Assembly: GCA_920105625.2 (NCBI GenBank)
Contig: OV050030.1
Span: 163,985,860-164,049,859, forward strand
Length of the DNA stretch: 64,000 bases
Source of the DNA: Clusia tigrina
Taxonomy: Eukaryota; Arthropoda; Insecta; Diptera; Clusiidae
Reading direction: 5' to 3'
How positions within the stretch are numbered: position 1 is the stretch's first letter; each line of letters starts with the position of its first letter. Positions 55,470 to 64,000 of the stretch are shown here, piece after piece. The position numbers were made by a program, and so were the translations under genes. The notes under the pieces are model-generated. The model did no database searches and was not told the DNA's origin. It saw nothing but the letters and a program-made list of their open reading frames with translations.

Positions 55470-56830
55470 CTTTATATTTTAATCCGAGATTATCAATATA
55501 TCTTACAACTAATGCTTCAAATTACGCCGAACAAAGAACTTAAGCCAATCGCTTTTGTGTCTCGAGCTCTGTCGAAATCTGAACAGAAGTACAGCACTTA
55601 CCAGAAAGATGTTTCAGCTCTAGTATTCTGCGTAAACAAATTAAAGCAATATTTAATTTGCAACAGTTTTACGCTTAAAACTGGCCACAAGCCTTTACTA
55701 TCAATTCTTGGAGAAAATAAAGGCATACCAGACATGGATGCTGCACGCACAAAACGGTGGGCCTTCATTTTGTCAGGCTTTAGTTACAAGATAGAGTATG
55801 TGAAAGGCTTATAACACCAGGCTCACAATCTTTCTAGACTACCACAAACAGAGAACAAAGAAAATCTTGATGATAGCAGCACTTCAGATAATTATGTAAC
55901 GCAGAATAATGTTTTAAATCTGGATTTCAAGGACATTGCACGTGAAACAAGACATGAACACACTAAGCTAGGTAGCATTAAAGATTTAAAGGGAAAATAA
56001 TATGAAGCATACACAACAAGATGCACTGAACTTTCAGTGGAGCAGGATTGTTTATTGTGGGGTTATAGAACCATAATACCAGCAAAACTTCAAAAACATA
56101 TTCTTGAAACTCTCCATGAATCACACTTAGGAATTGTAAAAACCAAGGCGCTAGCCAGATCATTCGTCTGGTGGCCCAATTAGACAAAGATATAGAATAT
56201 TTGATTATATCGTATCTACCATGTCAGCAACATCAACAAAGTCCTGAAAAGAGTCCTATTATTCCATGGAAACGTACAAACTCAATATGGCAAAGGATAA
56301 TATAGACTTTGCAGGCCCAATCAATAACCACCATCTTTTCGTTATAATTGATTCGTATTCAAAATGGACAGAAGTTTTCAAAACAAAGGATATCACTTCA
56401 AATTTTGTAGAAAATAAACTTAGGGAAACTTTCTGCCGATTCGGCATTCCACGCATTATCGTAAGTGATAATGGCAGACAATTTGTATCTGAACAATTTG
56501 AAAAGTTTATAAAAGACAATAGAATAAAACATGTACTTAATTCTCCGAGGCATCCTGCGACCAAGACCAGCAGAGATACTTATAAAAACTTTAAAAAAAT
56601 CTATTTTAGCGAATATTAAATCAAATAAAAATGAAAACTTCGATGTAATCTTAAATAGATTTCTGTTAGACTATAGGAACATGAAACACTGCACAACGGA
56701 AGAAAGTCCATCTCAAGTATTCCTGGGTAGATCGATAAGCAACAGACTTGACCTCATCAAACCTCCACTCATAAAAGAAAACATTGTGGAAAAACAAGAA
56801 AGATTGATTTCGAATTACAAAGGAGGATAT
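55470..56830 (+). pseudogene. pol: RNase H and integrase, element E
   Basis: RNase H: LSIYLTTNASNYAEQRTKPI shows that ~12 residues after ASNY are deleted (normally GLGAVLSH-like), then AFVSRALSKSEQKYSTYQKD and FTLKTGHKPLLSIL, where the second Asp of TDH is Gly (TGH). Integrase N-terminus: HILETLHESHLGIVKTKAL, with the CC pair reduced. Core: DNIDFAGPINNHHLFVIIDS, IPRIIVSDNGRQFVSEQF; the catalytic Glu region lies in another frame after HPATK (AEILIKTLKKSI). C-terminal frame 56531-56833 contains FLLDYRNMKHCTTEESPSQV. Several stops. Confidence 0.85.
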
Positions 56831-57267
56831 TAATTTCAAAGAGGGACAAAATGTTTTTGCAGGCGACTATACCAATCCAAAAAAAGCAATCTAGGACACC
56901 AGCCATTATTTCAAAAAAAATTGGTCCTCGATCGTACTATTGTTTACTGACGAATCAAAGAACCATAAAAAGATATACTGATCAGTTTCGACCAGGAGTT
57001 GATAATATTCAATCTGTCGATAATGACAATCATGTTGCGTTGATTAGCGCGGTTTCGGAATCAAATGCAGATCAAACAGTTGAAACACCACATCCTATAA
57101 ATGATTTAGAAGAATCATCTGAAAATGTAACAAAAGAAAATGAAAGTGTTGAATTAACCATGAATAGAAATGAGAACCATATTAATACAAATACGAATAA
57201 TGTGTATGAAGAAAACATGTCTACTAGAATTTTAAGGCCTAGAGATAAGATAAAAAAAAGTATATAA
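56831..57267 (+). pseudogene. pol: Integrase C-terminal tail, element E
   Basis: After a frameshift, IISKKIGPRSYYCLLTNQRT and KRYTDQFRPGVDNIQS form the GPxxY-type C-terminal module; the rest is a Glu/Asn-rich tail ending with TRILRPRDKIKKSI, the usual end of such integrases. Open for 138 codons. Confidence 0.75.
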
Positions 57268-57328
57268 ATAATTTTTTTTTCTTCTCTGTTGAACAATACA
57301 TAATTGAATAAAAACTTAAAAGGGGGCG

Positions 57329-57523
57329 TATTAGGTATTGTGATTTTAAACCTAACGTCTTCTCATTTACATTAATATATTAAATACATACACACCATTT
57401 ACATGTACACCATAATTTACTTTACTTACCATATAAAACACATTCATTGTACGATTGAGAGTTGACGAATAAAGAAGCAAGAGTATGAATATCGACCATC
57501 TATGTTGCGGTCAATACAGCACA
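57329..57523 (+). repeat. Probable 3' LTR of element E
   Basis: Follows the purine tract AAAAGGGGGCG. Begins near TATTAGGTATTGTGATTTTA and ends near GCGGTCAATACAGCAC; a polyadenylation signal AATAAA is at about 57469. Boundaries are approximate because no second copy is in the window. Confidence 0.45.
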
Positions 57524-57539
57524 ATATATATAATTCATG

Positions 57540-58120
57540 TACACATAAGCGAAGTATACTCATACAGTGCTTTAACTGGCCAGAATATGAGCATACAAAA
57601 AGTTACTGCACACTACCCATCATTTGCATAATTTGTGGTGACTTGCACGCCTCTTCCACCTGTAGCAAGAGTAAAGATAATACTAGAGTCAAGAAATGTA
57701 GCAGCTGTGGTGGTAACCCTACTGCGAATTATGGGGTTTGTCCGGTTTTTGCAGTAGTGAAACAAAAACTTATACCCCAAATTAAATTCACTTCCCCAAA
57801 TGAACACCCAAAAGTTACACATTAACACGCAAAAAAATCAAACAACATACCCAAATATAGTAAGGCTGCGCAGCCGCAACAAATTCAAAAGGAAATATCG
57901 AAAAATAGCTTTGAAGAAACCCTGCAAACACCTCTCAATAATATTTATCAGTTTATGTCTGGAATGCAGAAAATTATCCATGAAATGATGCGAAATCAAT
58001 CGCTGCTAATGCAAGCGCCAGTATCGAAACAATGAATACCAAAAAACTTGGCCACTGGAACGTAAACAGTCTACCCAACACAAATGGGAAATCGAAAGTA
58101 TCCTCAATAGAAATCAGATT
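57540..58120 (+). pseudogene. Jockey-type LINE ORF1 fragment, plus strand
   Basis: Three zinc knuckles of a Jockey-type ORF1: CFNWPEYEHTKSYC (second Cys replaced by Trp), CIICGDLHASSTC and CSSCGGNPTANYGVC, followed by VVKQKLIPQIKF. The open frame ends at 57825 and the sequence continues to the ORF1/ORF2 boundary (ATGAATACC near 58032, then LGHWNVNSLPNTN in frame) as far as about 58120. There it meets the inverted second copy. Confidence 0.8.
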
Positions 58121-58860
58121 TATGTTCGAGCTTGTATACTTACAATACTTTATTCAGTTGATATTCTTTTTGCTGTGATATTCCAATCTGGAGGTGCATT
58201 TTTTTAAATCATCAATTGTAATTATTGTTGGTGAGTGATCAGAGGATAGATCATATGAAGATACTGCCGTGTGTTGTTTTCACTTTAGTTGTTTGGATAT
58301 GCCGAAGTCGATTATATCTGGCATTTTTTTGATTAGAATGCCAATAAATTGGTTCACCGGAAGATATCACGTCCCACATCATGTTTGCCAGAACAGACTG
58401 GAGGTTCATTCCTCTTGGAGTGAATAGCACCATTGTGTATGTTTGGCGTTGAAATCGGCTGCTGCTAAGAATCTACGAGCAAGAGAATTCAAAAAGCCTT
58501 TGTAATTTTCTTCAGTAATTCTGAATTTTGGCGTCAATTGTTATGTTGCCCACAAATTCTTTTAGCAGATATATGTGCTTGATGTGCTTTGTAGATAGTC
58601 TTCACTAACATCCTCTAGGACGTGGTGTTTAATCCTGCTCTTAATAAGAATGCTAGTACCCCCACAAGCTTTTCCTTTTGGGATGTTTTGTGTCGTCGAA
58701 ATTTTAGCCGCTAATTCTGAAACAGTTCTTTTGAGTCAGATGCGTCTCGGAGAACAGCATTATGTCTATCTGATTTCTATTGAGGAAGCTTTCGATTTTC
58801 AATTTGTGTTGGGTAGACCGTTTGCATTCCAGTGGCAATCTTTGAAGTTATACATGGTTT
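58121..58860 (-). pseudogene. Jockey-type ORF2 endonuclease remnant
   Basis: On the minus strand the start of the nuclease is readable as NRNQIDIMLFSETHLTQKN (catalytic SETHL) near 58780-58725, later FNAKHTQW near 58460-58440, and TGEPIYWHSNQKN near 58350; the last lines up with the DH-proximal region. DLSSDHSPT-like sequence sits near 58245-58225 in a shifted frame. Many stops. Reverse transcriptase is absent because the copy ends at 58121. Confidence 0.72.
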
Positions 58861-59157
58861 CGATAGGAGCGCTGGCATCATGTTTTGCATTCCAGACATA
58901 AACTGATAAATATTATTGAGAAGTATTTGGAGGGTTTCTTCGAGGCTATTTTTCAATGGTTCCTTTTGATTTTACTGCAGCTGGGCTACCTTAAATATAT
59001 CTGCGAATGTGCTTTGATATTGTAGCGTGTTAAAGTGTGTAACGTTTCGGTGTTTATATGGGAAGGTGAATTTAATTTGGGTTATAAGCTTTGGTTGTGC
59101 AAAAACCGGACAGCCCCTATAATTCGCATTATGGTTACCGCCACAGTTGTTACTTTT

Positions 59158-60222
59158 TTATACCTTTTACCTTTAAAAAACGTGAAAAGGGTATACTAGA
59201 TTTGTGCTTTTGAGAGGGATTGCAATTTCAAGAAGGAGGCGTGGTAGGTATGGGCATATACAGATATTTTGAGAATCACTTTTTAAGTAATTTTTATTTT
59301 ATTCATCCATCTGTCAGTCTATCCGTCTATCCGTCTGTCCGTCCCTCTGTCCGTCTGCGCCACTTTTTTGTACTCGTATACCATTCGAGCCACCTTAATG
59401 AAATTTTGCAAAGGTATAGACTGGACAAAGATACAGAACCAGATTGCTATATGGGCCGATTTGGACAAAGACCACGCCTACCTCCCATATAAGAAACTTT
59501 TCTCACCTTTTTCAAAATGACTATAACTTAAGCCCAATTGATGGAATAGTGACGCAATTTGGTACTTATGGAGATGTTGGAGATATGAGATATGGAGACT
59601 TTGCTAGCAGTGGGTGGAATATATTACCTGCCACGACCACTATCAACAAATATTCATACCTTAATATTACGGGAAGGAACATTTTCACATTATACAGCTA
59701 TCTGTAACAAATAGGGTTGATCAGAGAAACGACACACCCAATTTTAATATAAGGAACTTTCGGGTCTAAAATTAAAATTAGTCTACCTATGCTCGTATTG
59801 ATGCCATCGGAAAAAAAATTGGCAGAAATACACATGGGGTCCATATTAGTGTGTGTGCAGAATATGGAAATTATAATATAACTGCCACGCCCACAATTAA
59901 ACAAAAATCATTACTAGGTTCCTGTTAAAGATTCACCAACGAAATTTCTCAGGAAGGTTGAGGGTACTAACATCAAACACCACAGAAACACACGTGTTAC
60001 TTTCACAGTCACGCCCAATATTGACATATTATAACTGACGACCTATACAATATTTTTGGAAAAAATTTTATTTTAGTACGTATATGGACCCTAGAAAACC
60101 ATATACAAGGACTGGGTCGATGATTTGTGAAAACATTCCCATTGTTGAACTCGCACGCACAAGGAAAGGTAAAGGGTATTTCGAAGTTGGTCTAACCCGA
60201 CTTCAGACTTCTTTACACGTGT
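59158..60222. repeat. ~1.05 kb repeat with inverted ends, inserted in Jockey fragment
   Basis: Left end ATACCTTTTACCTTT (59160-59174) and right AAAGGTAAAGGGTAT (60165-60179) are inverted repeats differing at one base; the right side continues to about 60222 through AAGTTGGTCTAACCCGACTT. A CCGTCTGTCCGTCC-type motif occurs at 59333-59356. There is no transposase ORF. The AAAGGGTA ends and the repeated CCGTC motif recall a dispersed fly repeat class, but I cannot name it. Exact boundaries and target duplication are not settled. Confidence 0.6.
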
Positions 60223-61124
60223 GACTTTAGTATTATCTTTACTCTTGCTACAGGTGGAAGATGCATGCAAGTCACCACAAATTACACAAACGCTTGGTAT
60301 TGTGCAGTAACTTTTTGTATGCTCATATTCTTGGCAGTTAAAGCACTTTACAAATTTGTTTAATACCGTCTTTGATTTCCATAGGATCAACATTGCTTTC
60401 GATGCCTTTGATGATTACTATAATTGCTTGCTGCTTTTGAGCTGGTATGTATAGTAGCTGCTTTTATGGCCATCTAGTTCTTTAATCACTTTTCTATAGT
60501 TTAATTCATTATAAATCTGTATTTTGGTTTCATGTACATTGCATTTTATTAAGGTAATCATATGAAAGTTGCTTTCACCAGGAATGTGTGTTAATTTTTA
60601 ACTAAAGCGCTATAGTTTCTTTCTCTTAAGTAAATTGAAGATTGTTTATATGTTTTGTTTATTGTTTGATCTTCATTATCTAAAAGTGTAAATCGATTTT
60701 GGCTTGACCCACTATTCTTTTTAATTCTAGCAGAGTTTTTTCCTGTAGCAGGCATCTTTTACGTTGCACTACCTCCATTCGAGTTTGCGTTGGTTTCTTA
60801 AAATGTTTAGTTGGAGTAACATCTTCCTGCTGCTTACCACTGGTACCTCTGCTCTTACGTCAGTCAAAACTTTCGACTTGCGGATTAGAATACTTGGGGA
60901 GACCTCCATTATGGGTATATCTGGAGACGAAGAACTCTTCTTCACTTCAAAACTACATATATTTTTTTTATTTTTGGGAAATCGTGTAGAACGGAGTTAC
61001 GCCTGAAGGGTTATCAGCGTCCATCATTGCACGAATTCTCTGTCGACGACAGTTTGGAATTTATTTTAATAATGTTAATAGCAATAAAATATTGTGAGGA
61101 AAATGCCCTTTTGACAATTTATTC

Positions 61125-61684
61125 TGTTATGAAATTGCCCTCCTGACAATTTACTCTAACTCTTTGTACTCGGATTCCTACCACTGGATCCTGTAGTAAT
61201 TAAACAAACGCTGGTTAAATTAAAGTAACTAACTTTATATAATTATTGCAATTTACAAACTTAATATTAGGCTTAAAGTTTACTTTGTTACAATTTGCAC
61301 TTTATTTAACAATTCACGGAACACTTTATTTAATAAGAAATTTCATCACTTTACAACATCACAATTTCAAATACTGCTGCTTCGATTTGAATGCACGATG
61401 TACACACTGTTTCGATCTCTCTTCGAATGTCCTCGACTTTGCACAGTCTTGTACTTTTTATAGTTTCGAATGGTTGAGGTGGAAACTTCTACAATACAGT
61501 AGAAGTTTCTGGATGTTTCTAGAACTTTATACACACCTCAGGAATTTCTTACTTTCGAGATAATTCTTTACACCACAATCTCTACAACGAAAGAAGCTTT
61601 TATTCGAATCGATTGGGTCTTGACTTACACACACAGGGTGGTGCACTCATTCTCAAACTGCAGATGGGATCCTAAAAGTATGCA
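61125..61684 (-). repeat. Solo-LTR-like repeat I, copy 2
   Basis: On the minus strand starts TGCATACTTTTAGGATCC at 61684 and ends AGGGCAATTTCATAACA at 61125. It corresponds to 42183-42676 along its length (for example the TTTGAATGCGCGATGTACACAC-like block near 61390), with indels. Beyond the end, AATAAATTGTCAAAAGGGCA repeats a variant of the terminal motif. Confidence 0.7.
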
Positions 61685-62440
61685 AATAAATAATCTAAAA
61701 TTAAAATAGTGTGCCTACTTTTAAGGTTTATTATACAAATATGAAACACACCAATTTTTTGGATGGACCTCTCTATTGTCATGACTTCAGAAATTTATAA
61801 TGCAATTAATAAATAGAGATTGTAGCCGCTGTATTAATGTTCAAATAATCCCCAGTATTTGAAAGACACGAGACGCTGTTGTTTCTGATTTATATGGATT
61901 TGTTTATTTGTACTGTCTCTGTTAGTTGTTATTTACAGCAATGCAGTGTGTCGCATAAAATATCGAACAAAAGGCCAAAAAAAAGAAAACAAATGAATTT
62001 TATAGAAATTAAAACGCGATTATAGCGAATACGAACCTTAACCCAATTAAGATCAATACGCGAACCTTGCTTTGCTCGAATTAAGTATTTTCACCACCAA
62101 TGACAAAATCTTCAGTTAAAACACATTTTATTTAGAACTTCGATTATTAATTTTTTCACTATTGTAAATATAACACGTTTTATTTAATTAAGTTTAGTGA
62201 CTAATGTCTTCTATGAAGACGTGTTGCTTAGTCGGTAGTGATTATAGAAGAGTGAAAATAAATTTTAGCAGAAAAACTTAAAGTTATCCAGCAGTGCAAC
62301 AGAATGGCATTTTAAGATATTAACAACACTGGGAAAAAGTTGTATGTATTACAGACTAGGTAAGTGCGAAAAAACAAGGGCAACACTAAAGATAAGTTGG
62401 AAGGTGCAAGAAATATGCGCACCGCTAACTTATATGTATA
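61685..62440. other. AT-rich region without recognised gene
   Basis: No ORF, RNA gene or TE signature that I can support. Confidence 0.5.
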
Positions 62441-62442
62441 TA

Positions 62443-63669
62443 CGAGGGCGGATTGATATTGAAGCTACCTAGCGCTAGATGGCAGCACAAACACAAAAAC
62501 TTTTTTTTTTTTAGAAATTGCGATCTCTCAAACGTCAGAAATTTCACCCAAATTCATCGATTAGTTTATTTGTTGTAGTCGTTTGAAGTAAGCAACTTTT
62601 GTGTTTCTTGAAAAATGGAAAAAAGCGAATTTCGTGCAGTGATTAAACACTGTTATTTGAAAGAGAAAACGGCGAAAGAGACAAAAGAAAAGCTCGATAA
62701 ACATTACGGTGAGTCTGCTCCGTCAGATTGCATGGTAAAATATTGGATTGCTGAATTTAAAGGCGGCCGAACAAGCACTGCAACAATACCATCCACAGGA
62801 AGGCCAAAAGAGGTGGTTACTGAAGAAAATATCAAGAAAATCCTCGATATCGTTATGAATAATCGCCGAGTCAAGTTGCGTGAGATTGTTGAACTGGTAA
62901 ACACATCATATGAACGTGTGTTCAACATTTTGCATGAACATTTGCATATGAAAAAGCTATCGGCAAGATGGGTGCCGCGTTTGCTCAGTGTCGAACAAAA
63001 ACGAGTTCGACAGACCACTTCACAGCGCTGTTTGGACATGATATAGCGTAATCCTGTTGATTTTTGGCGTCGATTAATAAGCTGGAAGCTGGTGGAAGTG
63101 CTCCGAAGAAGGCGATGGCAGTGAAATCGGCTGGCAAGGTTATGGCCACTGTATTTTGGGATGCACACGGAATATTGCTCATCGATTAACTTGAAAAGGA
63201 TCCACAATCACAGGAAAGTATTATCGTGCATTATTGGATCAATTGATTGATGCAATCAAGGAAAAACTACCACATTTAAAGAAGAAAAAATTGCACTCTC
63301 TTCAAAACAACGCACCGATTCACACAGCATTAGATACGATGCTAAAATTACGTGAAATACACTTCGAATTGGTTAATCATCCACCTTACAGTTCAGATTT
63401 AGCTCCTAGTGACTTTTTCCTGTTTCCAAACTTGAAAAAATGGCTCGCAGGAAAAAGATTCATCTCAAACGAAGAAGTGATTACCGAAACTAACGCGTAT
63501 TTTGAGGGGTTCCCGAAATCGTATTGTTCAGATGGTATAAAAAAAGTTGGAATATCGTCTTACTAAGTGTGTCGAAATAAAAGGAGACTTTGTTGAGAAA
63601 TAAATGGTTTTTGAAAAAAAAAAAATGTTTTTTTCCTATTTAGGTAGCTTCAATATCAATCCGCCCTCG
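62443..63669 (+). mobile_element. Mariner DD34D, type 1, copy 2
   Basis: 1227 bp between TA at 62441-62442 and 63670-63671. Ends CGAGGGCGGATTGATATTGA on both sides, as in the copy at 43060; inverted repeats about 28 bp. Opposite orientation to copy 1. Confidence 0.94.
62615..63563 (+). pseudogene. Mariner DD34D transposase, type 1 copy 2
   Basis: Starts MEKSEFRAVIKHCYLKEKTA and is open to a TAG near 63046 (CLDMI). The region with the first catalytic Asp is deleted: the sequence passes from FWRRLI to a WKLVEVL join, where copy 1 reads VDETWVHHY for ~75 more bases. A TAA occurs near 63187. The second Asp is replaced in LQNNAPIHTALD (copy 1 has QDNAP). The third is kept in SDLAPSDFFLFPNLKKWL. 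Two of three catalytic residues are therefore lost. Confidence 0.92.
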
Positions 63670-63671
63670 TA

Positions 63672-63844
63672 TCATTATTAATTAGTAATCTTAACTTCTG
63701 TTTTCAATAACTGTTTAGCAAAGTAGACATGGAGTATATTGTACAATTGAATAAGGCAGGTACATATCATACGTTTCATTGTTTATTGCTTTAAAGGCGT
63801 TTGGGAGTCGGCAACGCCCTGAAAAATAAAAAGACAAGTTAAAA
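63672..63844. other. Spacer; possible continuation of the RNase H scrap
   Basis: No clear gene. On the minus strand GCCGACTCCCAAACGCC near 63800-63820 could be the next RNase H strand after an insertion, but this is weak. Confidence 0.3.
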
Positions 63845-64000
63845 TTACCTCAAGTTGAAAGTTGCCCACAAGTTAAACACCAAAACATAAAATCGATACC
63901 TTTTAAGTGCCTTGATAACAGACAAAGCTTCTAAATCGTACCTGCAATAGTTTTTCTCACAGGATGTTGTGTTGGGGTCCGTGTTTCCTTTAATATACCT
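63845..64000 (-). pseudogene. pol: Gypsy RNase H fragment at the window edge
   Basis: 52 codons open on the minus strand from the window end to a TAA at 63845-63847. It reads TTSCEKNYCRYDLEALSVIK and ALKRYRFYVLVF, matching the Glu-containing helix region of gypsy RNase H (YELE-x-LA-x-V-x-ALKRFR). There is no ATG, so it is the interior of a larger frame that extends past the window. After VLVF the similarity ends (NLWATFNLR then stop), so it is interrupted. Confidence 0.6.

Larger units (their letters stand above)
55466..57523 (+). mobile_element. Gypsy element E, 3' half (mag-like?)
   Basis: RNase H, integrase and C-terminal tail, then a purine tract (57319-57327) and a short LTR. 5' LTR, gag, protease and RT are missing. 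Integrase style and the short LTR resemble the mag side of the gypsy group; this is tentative. Confidence 0.75.
58121..60755 (-). mobile_element. Jockey-type LINE fragment, minus strand, interrupted
   Basis: Second copy in opposite orientation. ORF1 starts with ATG at 60755 (MPATGKNSARIKKNSGSS, NRFTLLDNEDQTINK) and runs in broken frames to the first knuckle CFNCQEYEHTKSYC and CVICGDLHASSTC at 60393-60230. A ~1 kb repeat (59158-60222) interrupts it. It resumes with the third knuckle (NNCGGNHNANYRGCP-like) near 59150, finishes ORF1 and contains the first part of the ORF2 endonuclease to 58121. 60756-61010 upstream is probably its 5' leader. Confidence 0.78.

Noticed and set aside
63968..63980. 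TGTTGGGGTCC near the right edge as another A/B-family LTR end
   Set aside because: Only about 11 bases agree with the reversed LTR end. The following GTGTTTCC does not match TTATCTGCTTG, and the stretch reads better as part of an RNase H frame on the minus strand.

Overview
This is AT-rich eukaryotic DNA packed with transposable elements on both strands. Mariners of two DD34D types and of the DD41D (rosa-type) class, several Ty3/gypsy LTR elements, an errantivirus-like env remnant, RNase-H-encoding LINEs, a Jockey-like LINE and Helitron helicase sequence together point to a higher fly. A tephritid fruit fly is my inference, not something the sequence proves. I see no bacterial operon, CRISPR array or defence system. 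Only one locus looks like a possibly intact cellular-type gene: a two-exon ORF on the minus strand at 47662-49321. Labels A to I and K below are local names for elements.

Layout. 1-1870: decayed env, its 3' LTR and a (TA)n array. 1871-6770: near full-length LINE (copy 1) with a disabled endonuclease. 6780-7398: 3' end and LTR of a gypsy element. 7399-10276: gypsy element F (gag, protease and integrase scraps, reverse transcriptase lost). 10400-21395: second copy of the same LINE, split by gypsy element B (12992-20841, minus strand, target duplication TACG); B itself carries a rosa-type mariner (14756-16060). 21398-35034: gypsy element C, split by gypsy element A (24219-32130, target duplication CCTC). 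35035-38155: gypsy element D (mdg3/blastopia-like). 39086-41725: decayed LINE G on the minus strand, with an LTR scrap inside. 42183-46719: a solo-LTR-like repeat, then three mariners separated by (TA)n arrays. 47662-49321: the two-exon gene. 49348-49418: tRNA-like sequence. 49900-51383: Helitron remnant. 51980-54800: poorly conserved retroelement remains (element H). 54810-57523: LINE ORF1 fragment joined to the 3' half of gypsy element E. 57540-60755: two Jockey-type fragments in convergent orientation, the second split by a ~1 kb repeat with inverted ends. 61125-61684: inverted second copy of the 42183 LTR. 62443-63669: second copy of the 43060 mariner. 63845-64000: gypsy RNase H scrap.

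The window reads as a transposon graveyard with resolvable insertion order: LINE copy 2, then B, then rosa; and C, then A. All transposon proteins here carry stops, frameshifts or lost catalytic residues. Copies of the same family often keep different parts: B keeps gag but has lost reverse transcriptase, while A keeps pol but has lost most of gag.
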